Of a stretch of DNA of 64,000 bases, positions 24,741 through 34,191 are shown piece by piece. Position 1 is the stretch's first letter. The number at the start of each line of letters is the position of its first letter. A program made the translations under genes and the position numbers. The stretch is taken from contig DHNY01000014.1 in assembly GCA_002409625.1 (NCBI GenBank), positions 1 through 64,000 of the forward strand, given 5' to 3'. This stretch comes from Anaerolineaceae bacterium UBA5404 (lineage in GTDB: Bacteria; Chloroflexota; Anaerolineae; Anaerolineales; Anaerolineaceae). A model generated the notes under the pieces. The model made no database searches and was not told where the DNA came from. It was given only the letters and a program-made list of their open reading frames with translations.

Positions 24741-25781
24741 ATGAGTAAAAAGAACGAAGATAGCGTCCTGAGTGGGAAAGCTAACCCCGATGACCCAATC
24801 GATAACGCCTTAAGACCCACCACGCTTGACGATTTAATTGGTCAAGACGCGGTTAAGGATAATTTGCGCATTCAGATCCAGGCAGCCAAACAACGCCAGG
24901 AAGCTTTGGATCATGTGCTCTTTTATGGTCCGCCTGGGCTTGGCAAAACGACCTTATCACATATTTTAGCCTCAGAGATGGGCGTAAACATCAAGATTAC
25001 ATCCGGGCCGGCAATTGAACGCGCTGGCGATTTAGCGGCAATTTTGACCAATTTGCGCGCCGGGGACATCTTGTTCATCGATGAAGTCCATCGCTTGGGG
25101 CGACAGGTGGAAGAAATTTTGTATCCGGCGATGGAAGATTATGCCCTGGATATTGTGATTGGCAAGGGTCCAGCAGCAAAATCTGTGCGATTAAAATTGC
25201 CCCGCTTTACCGTCGTGGGGGCAACAACGCGCTTAGCTTTGCTTACTGCACCTTTGCGAGCACGGTTTGGCGCGGTCTATCGCCTTGATTATTACGATGA
25301 AAAAGCACTTGGTGACATCATTCGGCGTGGCGCCCGACTATTACAGGTGCCAGCGGATGAAGATGGCATCATTGAAATTGCCCGAAGAGCCCGGGGCACA
25401 CCACGCATCGCTTTGCGCATGTTGCGTCGGGTGAGGGATTATGCTGAAGTAAAAGCCGATGGCAAGATTAGCGCTAATGTGGCTGAAGCCGGTTTGAATT
25501 TGATGAATATCGACGGCATGGGGCTTGATGAAATGGACCGTCGCATATTACTCACCATTATTGACAAATACAATGGCGGACCGGTTGGCTTGAATACGAT
25601 TGCTGCCTCTGTAAGTGAAGAATCCGATACGATTATGGACGTCGTTGAGCCATATTTGCTGCAGTTGGGTTTTATTGACCGTACTGCCCAAGGCCGTGTG
25701 GCAACGCAATTGGCATATGAACATATGGGACGACCCTATGTGGCGCCTAAAAATCAGCTGGGTTTGTTTGGTGGCGAATAA
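24741..25781 (+). CDS. ruvB: Holliday junction branch migration helicase RuvB
   Basis: AAA+ motor of the RuvABC recombination machinery, 346 residues. Walker A is GPPGLGKTT near residue 66. Walker B is LFIDEVHRLG, followed by sensor 1 VVGATTR and the arginine-finger region APLRARFG. The C-terminal winged helix ends with AYEHMGRP. Unusually, neither ruvA nor ruvC is adjacent. The ATG lies 7 bases after TATAAT (24728-24733) with no ribosome binding site, so a leaderless mRNA is likely. queA follows after 26 bases. Confidence 0.96.
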   Translation: MSKKNEDSVLSGKANPDDPIDNALRPTTLDDLIGQDAVKDNLRIQIQAAKQRQEALDHVLFYGPPGLGKTTLSHILASEMGVNIKITSGPAIERAGDLAAILTNLRAGDILFIDEVHRLGRQVEEILYPAMEDYALDIVIGKGPAAKSVRLKLPRFTVVGATTRLALLTAPLRARFGAVYRLDYYDEKALGDIIRRGARLLQVPADEDGIIEIARRARGTPRIALRMLRRVRDYAEVKADGKISANVAEAGLNLMNIDGMGLDEMDRRILLTIIDKYNGGPVGLNTIAASVSEESDTIMDVVEPYLLQLGFIDRTAQGRVATQLAYEHMGRPYVAPKNQLGLFGGE

Positions 25782-25807
25782 GCCTCATTAATGACCTTCA
25801 AAACAAA

Positions 25808-26830
25808 ATGCTCAAAACATCAGACTTTGATTACAACTTACCAAAAGAGCGAATCGCGCAAACCCCAATGGAACCACGGGATCATGCGCGATTGCTTGTT
25901 TTTGACAGAAAAAGCCAACAAGTTGACCACAAACACTTTTACGGCCTGATTGATTATCTCAATCCTGGCGATTTGTTGGTTGTGAACCAAACCCGGGTCA
26001 TCCCTGCTCGTTTATACGCTCAAAAGATACCCGGATTGGGAAAGCTGGAAATTTTGCTTTTGCGTAAGCTGAATGCCTGTGATTGGGAATGCCTGATTGG
26101 TGGCAAAGGCATGAAAGTGGGTCGAGCATTGCAAGTGATTGATGGACCCAAAGGGCTTGTTACTGAGGTTTTGGAAGGCTCTAAACGGGTGCTGCGGTTT
26201 GAAGAAGCCATTGAACCCTATTTTACAAAAGCCGGACATGTGCCATTGCCGCCGTATATTCACGGTTATGTTGGTGACCCGGAACGCTATCAAACGGTGT
26301 TTAACAAAACGCCTGGATCAGCTGCCGCGCCTACCGCAGGATTGCATTTTACAGCCGATTTGTTGGAAAAAATAGCCAAAAAAGGCATTCAAACCGCAAC
26401 GGTCGACTTGCAAGTAGGCTTAGATACTTTCGCACCGGTTACTGAAGAGCTGGTAAAAGATCATCACATTCACACCGAATGGTGCTCTGTTTCGCAGGAA
26501 ACTGTTGAGCTCATCACTCAAACAAAGTCAAAAGGTGGCAGGGTGATTGCTGTGGGGACGACATCTGTGCGTACCTTGGAAACCCTTGGGCAAAATCAAG
26601 ATGGTCAGGTTTTGAAACCTTGGGAGGGTGATACCGCGCTGTATATTCTGCCCGGTTACGAATTCAAGCTGGTGGACGCGATGATTACCAATTTTCACTT
26701 ACCCAAATCAACTTTGCTGATGTTGGTGAGTGCTTTCGCTGGCAGAGAACAGATGCTGGCGCTATACCAGACAGCGATAAGCGAAAACTATCGCTTCTTT
26801 TCATTTGGCGATGCTATGTTGCTGATGTGA
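25808..26830 (+). CDS. queA: S-adenosylmethionine:tRNA ribosyltransferase-isomerase
   Basis: Penultimate enzyme of queuosine synthesis; it transfers the ribosyl moiety of SAM to preQ1 at tRNA wobble position 34. At 340 residues it is full length. Recognisable blocks are FDYNLPKERIAQTP at the N-terminus, LVVNQTRVIPARL, GSAAAPTAGLHFT near residue 175, GTTSVRTLE and the end YRFFSFGDAMLL. It follows ruvB by 26 bases and is probably cotranscribed. With elp3 and the Trm9-like gene it makes three wobble-base modification genes in this window. Confidence 0.96.
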   Translation: MLKTSDFDYNLPKERIAQTPMEPRDHARLLVFDRKSQQVDHKHFYGLIDYLNPGDLLVVNQTRVIPARLYAQKIPGLGKLEILLLRKLNACDWECLIGGKGMKVGRALQVIDGPKGLVTEVLEGSKRVLRFEEAIEPYFTKAGHVPLPPYIHGYVGDPERYQTVFNKTPGSAAAPTAGLHFTADLLEKIAKKGIQTATVDLQVGLDTFAPVTEELVKDHHIHTEWCSVSQETVELITQTKSKGGRVIAVGTTSVRTLETLGQNQDGQVLKPWEGDTALYILPGYEFKLVDAMITNFHLPKSTLLMLVSAFAGREQMLALYQTAISENYRFFSFGDAMLLM

Positions 26831-26936
26831 AAAGAGCGTTTCTTAAGATGATTCTTACATTGATTGGCTACACTATTGAGGTTGAAACAGGCTTTTAAGC
26901 TTTACTTTTTACTAGAACTTAAAGAGGAACAAAACT

Positions 26937-29450
26937 ATGATGCGTTTTGATAAATTTTCAGAAAGAGCCCAGGATGCTGCCGCGCGCGCCGCAGAGATTA
27001 TACAGCGCTATGGGCATAACCAAGTTGACTCAGAGCATATTCTGCTGGGTCTTATTGAGCAACCAGAAGGGATCGTGACCCAGATTTTGGAATCACTCAA
27101 GGTTGACCCGGGCGCTTTGGTTGATAGACTGGATGAAATTTTGCGCACGACACCCAAGGCAAACATCTTTGGTGGTCCCAGTGGGCAAATTTTCCTGACA
27201 CCGCGCGTAAAAATGGTTGTGGATGTTGCCAAAAACGAAGCCACACGTTTGGGTGATGAGTATATTTCGACCGAACATTTGCTGCTGGCGATACTGGCAG
27301 AAAAGAACACGCAATTGGCACGGTTAATGGAAGAGTTTGGCATCAATCGCCAAAACGTGATGGATGCAATCCTTGAAATGCGTGGCGGAAAGAAAGGTGC
27401 CCGACCTGGGCAGGGACGTTATAAGACGCTGGAAAAATATTCTCGCGACCTGACCCAAGCCGCTAAGGAAGGCAAATTGGACCCCATTTACGGCCGCGAT
27501 TCAGAAATCATGCGTTTGATAACCGTTCTAAGCCGCCGCACGAAGAATAATCCGGTGCTTATCGGTGAAGCCGGCGTGGGTAAAACAGCCATCGCGGAAG
27601 GCTTGGCACAGAAAGTTGCCAACGACGATGTGCCTGAAATTTTGACCGGCAAACGGGTTGTGGCGTTGGATTTAGGTGCTATGGTCGCTGGAACAAGATT
27701 CCGGGGCGAGTTTGAAGAACGCCTTAAAAACACCTTGGAAGAAGTTCAAAATTCTGATGGCGAGATCATTCTTTTTATTGATGAATTACATACCGTGGTT
27801 GGAGCAGGTGCCGCGCAAGGTGCCATGGACGCTTCAAATATGCTAAAACCGGCTCTGGCGCGTGGCGATTTGCAGTGTGTGGGTGCGACGACCTTGGATG
27901 AATATCGCAAATACATCGAAAAAGATGCTGCTTTGGAACGACGGTTCGCGCCGATATTTGTGGAAGAACCCAGCATCGAAGATACGGTCAATATGCTCAA
28001 GAGCTTGCGCGACCGCTATGAAGCGCATCACAACGTTACCTTGTCTGATGAGGCTTTGGATGCTGCTGCAAAACTCAGTTCAAGATACATGACTGACCGC
28101 AAACTACCGGATAAAGCGATTGATCTGATGGACGAAGCGGCTGCGAAATTGCGCGTAGCCTTGTTTTCTTTGCCGGATGGTTTACGCGAGGAAAAGCGTA
28201 CCATCGACCGCCTGTTGGCTCAGGAAGAACAAGCCGGTATTGAACGGGATTATGAACGCGCGGTGAAACTTAAAGCAGAGCGCTTAAGACTTGAAGAAAA
28301 CTTTGATGCCCAACGCGCAAAATGGGAAAGCGAAATGAAGCTTGACGATGTGGTTGATGCTGATGATATCGCTGATGTCATCCACCAATGGACTGGTATC
28401 CCATTGACCCAACTCATGGAATCTGAAGCCCAAAGACTTTTGCACATGGAAGAGCGACTTTCAGAGCACATTATCGGACAAGAAGAGGCTATCGCCGCGA
28501 TTTCTGATGCCATTCGACGCGCGCGATCTGGTCTCAAAAATCCAAACCGACCGATTGGCTCTTTCATTTTCATTGGTCCATCTGGTGTGGGTAAAACTGA
28601 ACTGGCAAAAGTACTGGCTGAGTTCCTTTTTGATGATGAAGATGCATTGGTGCGCGTAGACATGAGTGAGTATCGCGAGCAGCACACCGTTTCGCGTCTC
28701 TTTGGTGCGCCTCCCGGATATGTTGGCTTTGAAGACGGTGGGCAGTTGACTGAAGCCGTGCGACGTCGACCCTACCGCGTGGTGCTATTTGACGAAATTG
28801 AAAAGGCGCATCCTGAGGTTTGGAACGCTTTGTTACAAATTCTGGATGATGGCCGCCTGACTGATGGACAGGGACGTGTGGTTGATTTTAGAAATACGGT
28901 TTTGATTATGACCAGCAACCTTGGCACCGAATTTGTGCGCAAGGGTGGCACCCTGGGCTTTTTGGAGAAAACGGATAATAGTGATGTTCAGGCATCGCAC
29001 GACAAAATCCAACAAGCCTTGAAGGATGCTTTTAGACCCGAATTCTTGAACCGAATTGATGAGATCATCATGTTCTCACCGCTAAGTAAAGATAACTTGC
29101 GCAACATCGTAAGTTTGCAGGCTAAAGAGTTGGCAGAACGCATGCAGGACTTTGGCTTGACGCTGGAGATGGACCCAAGCGCAGTAACTTGGATTGCTGA
29201 GGAAGGTTTTGATCCAACCTTTGGCGCAAGACCAATCGTGCGTGCCTTGCAAAAGTTTGTTGAAAGCCCTCTGGCAACCAAGCTTTTGGCTGGTGAGTTT
29301 AAGACCGGCGATAGGGTGCTTGTTACACATGAAAAGGATGAAGATGCTTTGCGCTTCGCTGCCAAGCCAGACCCTAATGGCGTGAATGAGGACCTGGAAG
29401 ACCTTGCTGAAAACCTGGTAAAAGACGCTGAAGTGGGCGAAGAAGCCTAG
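26937..29450 (+). CDS. clpC: ATP-dependent Clp protease ATPase subunit ClpC
   Basis: A Hsp100 unfoldase of 837 residues that feeds ClpP. The two N-terminal Clp repeats occupy residues 1-145. The first AAA+ module has GEAGVGKTA near residue 207. A UVR-like segment (AGIERDYERAVKLKAERLRL) near residue 440 marks it as ClpC rather than ClpA or ClpB. The second AAA+ module has GPSGVGKTE near residue 548 and ends with the D2-small domain. ClpC normally works with McsB or MecA adaptors, not seen here. No CIRCE or CtsR-like operator was recognised upstream. A strong terminator follows. Confidence 0.95.
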   Translation: MMRFDKFSERAQDAAARAAEIIQRYGHNQVDSEHILLGLIEQPEGIVTQILESLKVDPGALVDRLDEILRTTPKANIFGGPSGQIFLTPRVKMVVDVAKNEATRLGDEYISTEHLLLAILAEKNTQLARLMEEFGINRQNVMDAILEMRGGKKGARPGQGRYKTLEKYSRDLTQAAKEGKLDPIYGRDSEIMRLITVLSRRTKNNPVLIGEAGVGKTAIAEGLAQKVANDDVPEILTGKRVVALDLGAMVAGTRFRGEFEERLKNTLEEVQNSDGEIILFIDELHTVVGAGAAQGAMDASNMLKPALARGDLQCVGATTLDEYRKYIEKDAALERRFAPIFVEEPSIEDTVNMLKSLRDRYEAHHNVTLSDEALDAAAKLSSRYMTDRKLPDKAIDLMDEAAAKLRVALFSLPDGLREEKRTIDRLLAQEEQAGIERDYERAVKLKAERLRLEENFDAQRAKWESEMKLDDVVDADDIADVIHQWTGIPLTQLMESEAQRLLHMEERLSEHIIGQEEAIAAISDAIRRARSGLKNPNRPIGSFIFIGPSGVGKTELAKVLAEFLFDDEDALVRVDMSEYREQHTVSRLFGAPPGYVGFEDGGQLTEAVRRRPYRVVLFDEIEKAHPEVWNALLQILDDGRLTDGQGRVVDFRNTVLIMTSNLGTEFVRKGGTLGFLEKTDNSDVQASHDKIQQALKDAFRPEFLNRIDEIIMFSPLSKDNLRNIVSLQAKELAERMQDFGLTLEMDPSAVTWIAEEGFDPTFGARPIVRALQKFVESPLATKLLAGEFKTGDRVLVTHEKDEDALRFAAKPDPNGVNEDLEDLAENLVKDAEVGEEA

Positions 29451-29476
29451 AACCGATAAACTTAAGCTAAAATAGT

Positions 29477-29507
29477 ACACGAGTGTTCTGATAGACACTC
29501 GTGTTTC
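29477..29507 (+). terminator. Terminator of clpC
   Basis: A perfect 10-bp stem (ACACGAGTGT 29477-29486, ACACTCGTGT 29495-29504) is followed by a T-rich stretch. Confidence 0.85.
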
Positions 29508-29537
29508 TATATTTAATGAATTGCGTTAGGAATTAAG

Positions 29538-30194
29538 ATGTTAAAAACAAAAATTAAAGCCTTGATAAAGAACCCTGACTTTTTATTGCTTTTGGTTTTT
29601 CTAATAAATTTGCCTATATTTGGACTTTTGAACAGACCGATTGGTAAGGTGTGGGACCTTTATTCGCCAATAGATGATCTCATTCCCTTTGTGCCTGCTT
29701 TTATTTTGATTTATCACTTATGGTTTCCTTTTTTACTTGCCAATGCATTTGCGTTTTATAAGTTTAACCGTGTGGAATACCGCAAGCTGATGGCGCATTT
29801 TATTTTGGGGCAATGGGCATCTTATTTTACTTTTTTAGTATTCCAAACCGTTGTAACCCGTCCCAGTCAATTAGGGAGTGGCTTTTTTAATTGGGCGGTT
29901 TCGTTTACTTATAACATTGATAACAATTATGCCGGTTTTCCGTCTGTGCACGCGCTCACCACAATGGTGTTGATTATGTCGGTTTTGCGCTCAAAACATA
30001 AACCAGGTTACAAAGTGTTCGCGATACTTTTTTGTTGTTTGATATTGGCATCTATTCTTTTGGTCAAGCAACACGTCTTTTGGGATTTGCCAGGAGGCAT
30101 TGTTTATGCCTTGGTTCTCTATCCAGTGATGCTATGGGCGCTTAAGAGAGTATTCCCAAATTACCAGACCTTTGATCTTGAGAAAGTGTCATAA
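29538..30194 (+). CDS. PAP2 / inositolphosphotransferase-like membrane phosphatase
   Basis: A membrane protein of 218 residues with about six helices. Pieces of the PAP2 active site are present: VVTRPSQLG for the first motif, the nucleophile-neighbouring FPSVHAL near residue 136, and KQHVFWDLPGG near residue 178 with the catalytic His and Asp. This matches the aureobasidin-resistance-type PAP2 group, which acts on lipid phosphates such as undecaprenyl pyrophosphate or phosphatidate. The substrate is unknown. It lies between two terminators and is transcribed alone. Confidence 0.8.
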   Translation: MLKTKIKALIKNPDFLLLLVFLINLPIFGLLNRPIGKVWDLYSPIDDLIPFVPAFILIYHLWFPFLLANAFAFYKFNRVEYRKLMAHFILGQWASYFTFLVFQTVVTRPSQLGSGFFNWAVSFTYNIDNNYAGFPSVHALTTMVLIMSVLRSKHKPGYKVFAILFCCLILASILLVKQHVFWDLPGGIVYALVLYPVMLWALKRVFPNYQTFDLEKVS

Positions 30195-30215
30195 GTCTTG
30201 GTTGATAAAAACAGA

Positions 30216-30245
30216 CCGCTAGTTGTGCGACTGCTAGCGGTTTTA
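30216..30245 (+). terminator. Terminator of the PAP2 gene
   Basis: ACCGCTAG (30216-30223) pairs with CTAGCGGT (30235-30242), followed by TTTATATTT. Confidence 0.8.
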
Positions 30246-30301
30246 TATTTAAGATGGGTGTTAGGTGGGTGCTTTGGGTTAAAATGAAGTAAGGAAACAA
30301 G

Positions 30302-30715
30302 ATGAAAAAGCCTTATCTCATAGATCTTTTAGCAACGACCAATTTCCATGCCCAAGCTCATGAAATGTGTAACTGCGCGTATTGTGAGAATTTTAGGCTG
30401 GCTTTCAAAGAGCATCCTATCAATAAATCCGGCACCTTAAATGAGTTTGGGTTTGATCTGCAGGGTGAGATGGAGATCATGGATTTGTTTTGGAACGGCA
30501 CACGAGACAAAAGAGTTTATGAGGTCTTTTACGCGGTTCAAGGCACGTTGATTGAGGACGGTTACAGTTTTGAGGATGGCGAAGCCTTGGTCCATTTGTA
30601 TCAATCAAATTCCCCGAAGCTGTGTTACGACTTGACGGACATGAAGCCACCTTGTTTCTTTCTGGTTCTTAGGATAGAGCTTCCCTGGTTGTTAGAGGAA
30701 ATACCTGAGGATTGA
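30302..30715 (+). CDS. Unknown small protein with a CxCxxC cluster
   Basis: I do not recognise this protein of 137 residues. Near residue 23 it has MCNCAYCENF, a three-cysteine cluster that could bind zinc or an iron-sulfur centre, with a further histidine upstream (FHAQAHEM) and cysteines at KLCYDL and PPCFF. The rest looks like a mixed alpha/beta domain with no signal peptide or membrane helix. It has an AAGGAA ribosome binding site. The amidohydrolase starts 42 bases downstream on the same strand, so the two are likely cotranscribed and may be functionally linked. Confidence 0.6.
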   Translation: MKKPYLIDLLATTNFHAQAHEMCNCAYCENFRLAFKEHPINKSGTLNEFGFDLQGEMEIMDLFWNGTRDKRVYEVFYAVQGTLIEDGYSFEDGEALVHLYQSNSPKLCYDLTDMKPPCFFLVLRIELPWLLEEIPED

Positions 30716-30757
30716 TAGTTTATTGATGTGCTTATTATTCAGAAAAGAGGCGATAAG

Positions 30758-32245
30758 ATGAAAACATTAGTCAAGGCGAGATACATATTGACCTACCAGG
30801 ATGGAAGGCACGAGATGCTTGAGGATGCTTGTTTGGTCTATGAGAGCCAGGAAATTATCTTTATCGGCAAATCTTATGATGGTGACTACGACGAACTGAT
30901 CGACGAGTCGCAAAACCTCTTGTTGCCTGGTTTTATTGATTTGGATGCCTTGGGCGATGTGGATCATTCCTTGATTTTTGAAGGTTTTCCTCGTGAGCGC
31001 AGGCGAGACCTTTCATGGAGCCGCAATTATTTTGAAAACCATCGCAAGGAAGAACTATCGGCTGAAGAAGAAGCCTTAAAATCGCTTTACGCTTATGTTC
31101 ACCTTATCCGTAATGGCATTACCACAGCCATGCCAATCACATCGGTCATCTGCAAGAAAAATGCTGAGACCTATGAAGAAATTGAAGCCGCCGCGCATCA
31201 TGCCGGCAAGTTGGGCTTGCGGGTTTATCTTGGTCCGAGCTATTTGATGAAGAAGCCGGTTTTGGATGATGGAAAAATAGTCTTACTGGAGATCAGCCCG
31301 GAAGAGCAAGAGCAAGGCTTGCAAAATGCTAAACGTTTTATCGAGACCTTCCACGGTGCTTATGATGGCTTGATTCATGGCGTGGTTGTGCCGGAACGCA
31401 TTGAACAACAGACCGAAGAGAGCCTGAAAGCTTCGAAACAATTGGCGGATGCTTTTGATGTTCCCATTCGTTTACATGCCGCCCAAGGCCTTTTTGAGTA
31501 TGAACACATCCAAGCCGCGAAGGGCATGTCACCAATCGCTTACCTGGAAAGCATCGGTTTTCTGGGTGAAAAGACCTTAATTCACCATTGCTTATTTGTT
31601 TCGGGTTCGCCTTATGTTGATGAAAAAGGTGATCATGATTTGGACATCTTGCTCAAAACGGGCACATCAGTTATCCATTGTCCTTTGGTTTACGCGCGCA
31701 GTGGAATGGCGATGCAGAGTTTTGGGCGGTTCAGGCGAAAAGGGGTCAATCTGTGTATGGGCACGGATACTTTTCCGCCTGATATGATTGAAAACATCAA
31801 AATTGGCTCCATTTTAGCCAAGTATATTGATGGTGATTGCGCAGAGAATAGCGTTTTATCCTACTTTGAAGCTGCGACCTTGGGTGGTGCAAGGGCTTTG
31901 GGCAGGGATGACCTGGGGCGTTTGGCTGTGGGTGCTAAAGCGGACATGATTGTCATAGATTTGCAGGATTTTGAGCTGGGTGTTTTGGATGAGCATATCA
32001 CCAGTCTTTTGTTTAATGGTAATGGTCGATTGGTTAAAACGTCTATTATTAACGGGCGGGTTGTGATGCGTGACAGGTTGATTCCTGAAGTCAATTTGGA
32101 CGAGCTTCATCAGAAAGCGCAAAGTATCTTTGAACATATGAAGCACAGTTATTATCTGCGCAGTTCGAACAAAACTTTAGCCGAAACCGATTTTTTCCCG
32201 AAAGATCATGTGCCTACCAGAGATGAGATGGTTTGTAATGCCTAA
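30758..32245 (+). CDS. Amidohydrolase-superfamily protein lacking the HxH motif
   Basis: A 495-residue member of the amidohydrolase superfamily, nearest in look to the SsnA/TrzA-type deaminases and chlorohydrolases. The start at 30758 follows AGAGGCG by about 6 bases. Barrel features present are RLHAAQGLFEYE (strand 5), LIHHC (strand 6) and GTDTFPP (strand 8 aspartate). The first metal site, normally PGxIDxHxH, reads PGFIDLDALGD, so both histidines are replaced. This predicts altered metal binding or loss of hydrolase activity. The C-terminal beta-sandwich (DMIVIDLQDFELG) is intact. It follows the Cys-rich unknown gene. Confidence 0.78.
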   Translation: MKTLVKARYILTYQDGRHEMLEDACLVYESQEIIFIGKSYDGDYDELIDESQNLLLPGFIDLDALGDVDHSLIFEGFPRERRRDLSWSRNYFENHRKEELSAEEEALKSLYAYVHLIRNGITTAMPITSVICKKNAETYEEIEAAAHHAGKLGLRVYLGPSYLMKKPVLDDGKIVLLEISPEEQEQGLQNAKRFIETFHGAYDGLIHGVVVPERIEQQTEESLKASKQLADAFDVPIRLHAAQGLFEYEHIQAAKGMSPIAYLESIGFLGEKTLIHHCLFVSGSPYVDEKGDHDLDILLKTGTSVIHCPLVYARSGMAMQSFGRFRRKGVNLCMGTDTFPPDMIENIKIGSILAKYIDGDCAENSVLSYFEAATLGGARALGRDDLGRLAVGAKADMIVIDLQDFELGVLDEHITSLLFNGNGRLVKTSIINGRVVMRDRLIPEVNLDELHQKAQSIFEHMKHSYYLRSSNKTLAETDFFPKDHVPTRDEMVCNA

Positions 32246-32309
32246 ATGCCATATCTGATTAGAAGAGAGTTGTTTAATAAGCAAATGTTTTCACTATGCT
32301 GAAAGAAAT

Positions 32310-32339
32310 TTGATATTTTCAGAAAGTTTACAGTATAAT
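32310..32339 (+). promoter_or_regulatory. Promoter of the DUF4143 ATPase gene
   Basis: TTGATA (32310-32315), an 18-bp spacer and TATAAT (32334-32339) form a good sigma70-type promoter about 34 bases upstream of the ATG. Confidence 0.65.
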
Positions 32340-32373
32340 GGAACATGCATGGACAGAATGAGGTAGGTTTTTT

Positions 32374-33567
32374 ATGATCAAACGACCCTTATACCTAAAA
32401 CGAATTCAACCGATGATTGATACGGAGTTTATTAAGGTTATTACCGGCGTACGTCGATCTGGTAAAAGCTATTTATTATTAATGATTAAAAATATGCTCC
32501 TTGAGCGTGGTGTTAAGGAACAGTGCATTATCTATATTAATTTTGAAAACCCAGATAATGCGCATCTTCTTTTAGAAAAAAACCTGTATGACTTTGTTAA
32601 ATTGAACAAACCAGACTCAGGAAAAGTTTATCTTCTTTTTGATGAAATACAAGAAGTAAATGAATGGCAGAAACAAGTAAACGGCATGCGTGTGGCATTC
32701 GATTGTGATATTTACCTGACAGGGTCAAATGCTTCCTTACTTTCTGGTGAACTGGCTACTTATTTAACAGGGCGTTTTGTGGAAATCAAGATGCTTCCTC
32801 TAAGTTTTTCGGAATATCTGATGTTTAAGAATCTTGAGAATGGTGATAGTAGCCGATATTTTCAAGACTATGTGCAGTATGGCGGGTTCCCATCGGTTGT
32901 GTTGCAGGATGATGCTCAATTAAAGAAAGATGTTCTCAACGGTATTTACCAAAGTATTCTTTGGCGGGACGTTGCATTCAGATCTGATATTAGAGAACCA
33001 GATACTCTTGAAAGAATAGCTCGGTTCTTGATTGACAACATTGGACATTCGGTGACGACAAATAAAATTGCAAATACTATTAGAAGTAGTGGCAAGAAAA
33101 TCAGTAATGTGACAGTTGATGCTTATCTGAAATTATTGGAAGATTCGTTTTTGTTTTATAAAGCTCAACGTTATGACATCCGTGGCAAAGAATATTTAAA
33201 AAGTCAGGCAAAGTACTATGTTTCTGATTTGGGAATCGTGTTATCGGCCTTAAAGAAAACACAATCCAATCGTGGGTCAAAGATTGAGAATATAGTTTTT
33301 TTGGAACTTAAACGAAAAGGATATGAGGTTTTTGTTGGTAAATATGATTCAAAAGAGATTGATTTTGTCGCCTTGCGCATGGATCAGACTCTATATATAC
33401 AGGTAACTGATCAACTGCCTGATGAAAGTGATCGCGAAACTGATAACTTACTCTATTTACCAACTGGCCACAAAAAGATGGTCATCACCAACCATTGGGA
33501 AAACGTTGGTAATATTGATGGCATCGAAATTGTTCATGTAGTTGATTTTTTGTTGGGTAATGATTAG
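32374..33567 (+). CDS. AAA_14/DUF4143 ATP-binding protein
   Basis: A 397-residue member of the large AAA_14 plus DUF4143 family. Walker A is TGVRRSGKSYLL near residue 25 and Walker B is YLLFDEIQEV near residue 88. Sensor-like YLTGSNASLLSGE and the strongly conserved PLSFSEYL follow. The second half (about 200-397) is DUF4143, with an IENIVFLELKRKGYEV line and a nuclease-like KEIDFVA motif. These genes are accessory, often present in many copies, and their role is not established. It has its own promoter and no partner gene. Confidence 0.88.
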   Translation: MIKRPLYLKRIQPMIDTEFIKVITGVRRSGKSYLLLMIKNMLLERGVKEQCIIYINFENPDNAHLLLEKNLYDFVKLNKPDSGKVYLLFDEIQEVNEWQKQVNGMRVAFDCDIYLTGSNASLLSGELATYLTGRFVEIKMLPLSFSEYLMFKNLENGDSSRYFQDYVQYGGFPSVVLQDDAQLKKDVLNGIYQSILWRDVAFRSDIREPDTLERIARFLIDNIGHSVTTNKIANTIRSSGKKISNVTVDAYLKLLEDSFLFYKAQRYDIRGKEYLKSQAKYYVSDLGIVLSALKKTQSNRGSKIENIVFLELKRKGYEVFVGKYDSKEIDFVALRMDQTLYIQVTDQLPDESDRETDNLLYLPTGHKKMVITNHWENVGNIDGIEIVHVVDFLLGND

Positions 33568-33666
33568 TCAACTGGAACAATTGCCAGCAAGATTTGTTTT
33601 TTCACAGAAAGCATAATAAGTCAATTACGTTTATCTGTTTTTTTATAATCGTAAAGGAGTCTGGAC

Positions 33667-34005
33667 ATGATAAACATTTTCCATGTTTTCCTGTTTCTAA
33701 GTGAAATCGCGCTGTGGATTGGCGCCGGGCGTTTGGCTTTTCTTTTGGTCAATAGGCCAAAAAACTGGTCGATTGTCGCTTTTATTTCGGTAAGCCTTAT
33801 TTTTATTGTTATCTGGTCTTTTATTTTTGCGCCAAAAGCCGATTATCGCATGCCAAAGCTCCCTCGTACGATAATTATTGCATTGCTTTCAATTGCTATT
33901 GGTCTGGGACTTTATCTTAAAGGGGATTTGGTTTTTGGTTTGGTCATTTTAATCGGCGCAACGCTCTTACAAATTGTCGGACAATACTTTGTGGCTGTTG
34001 ATTGA
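33667..34005 (+). CDS. YrdB-family small membrane protein (DUF2568-like)
   Basis: A 112-residue protein with four predicted membrane helices. The pattern IWSFIFAPKADYRMPKLPR followed by two hydrophobic helices is typical of the YrdB/DUF2568 family, whose function is unknown. An AAAGGAG box stands 9 bases before the ATG, and a TATAAT box lies shortly upstream. It is probably monocistronic. After its TGA stop the reading frame stays open for about 30 codons, but that stretch shows no conserved look. Confidence 0.65.
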   Translation: MINIFHVFLFLSEIALWIGAGRLAFLLVNRPKNWSIVAFISVSLIFIVIWSFIFAPKADYRMPKLPRTIIIALLSIAIGLGLYLKGDLVFGLVILIGATLLQIVGQYFVAVD

Positions 34006-34191
34006 TGGCTTTTTTATCGCATGTTTATATGTTTTTATAACAGGCAGGTGGGTATTATTGGTCATGTAAAAGTTCCTTTCATGACGAAATGTGTATGTAA
34101 TTTGTGAAGTCCTGATAAAATGTTAGTTGCATATAACAATAATCAGTAAAGCGAATGCGGAATTAAAAAACGTTTTGAAAGTGACTCAAGC

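Noticed and set aside
33667..34090. Sec-encoding UGA at the end of the YrdB-like gene
   Set aside because: The family normally ends there, and the downstream codons show no conserved look or SECIS-like hairpin.
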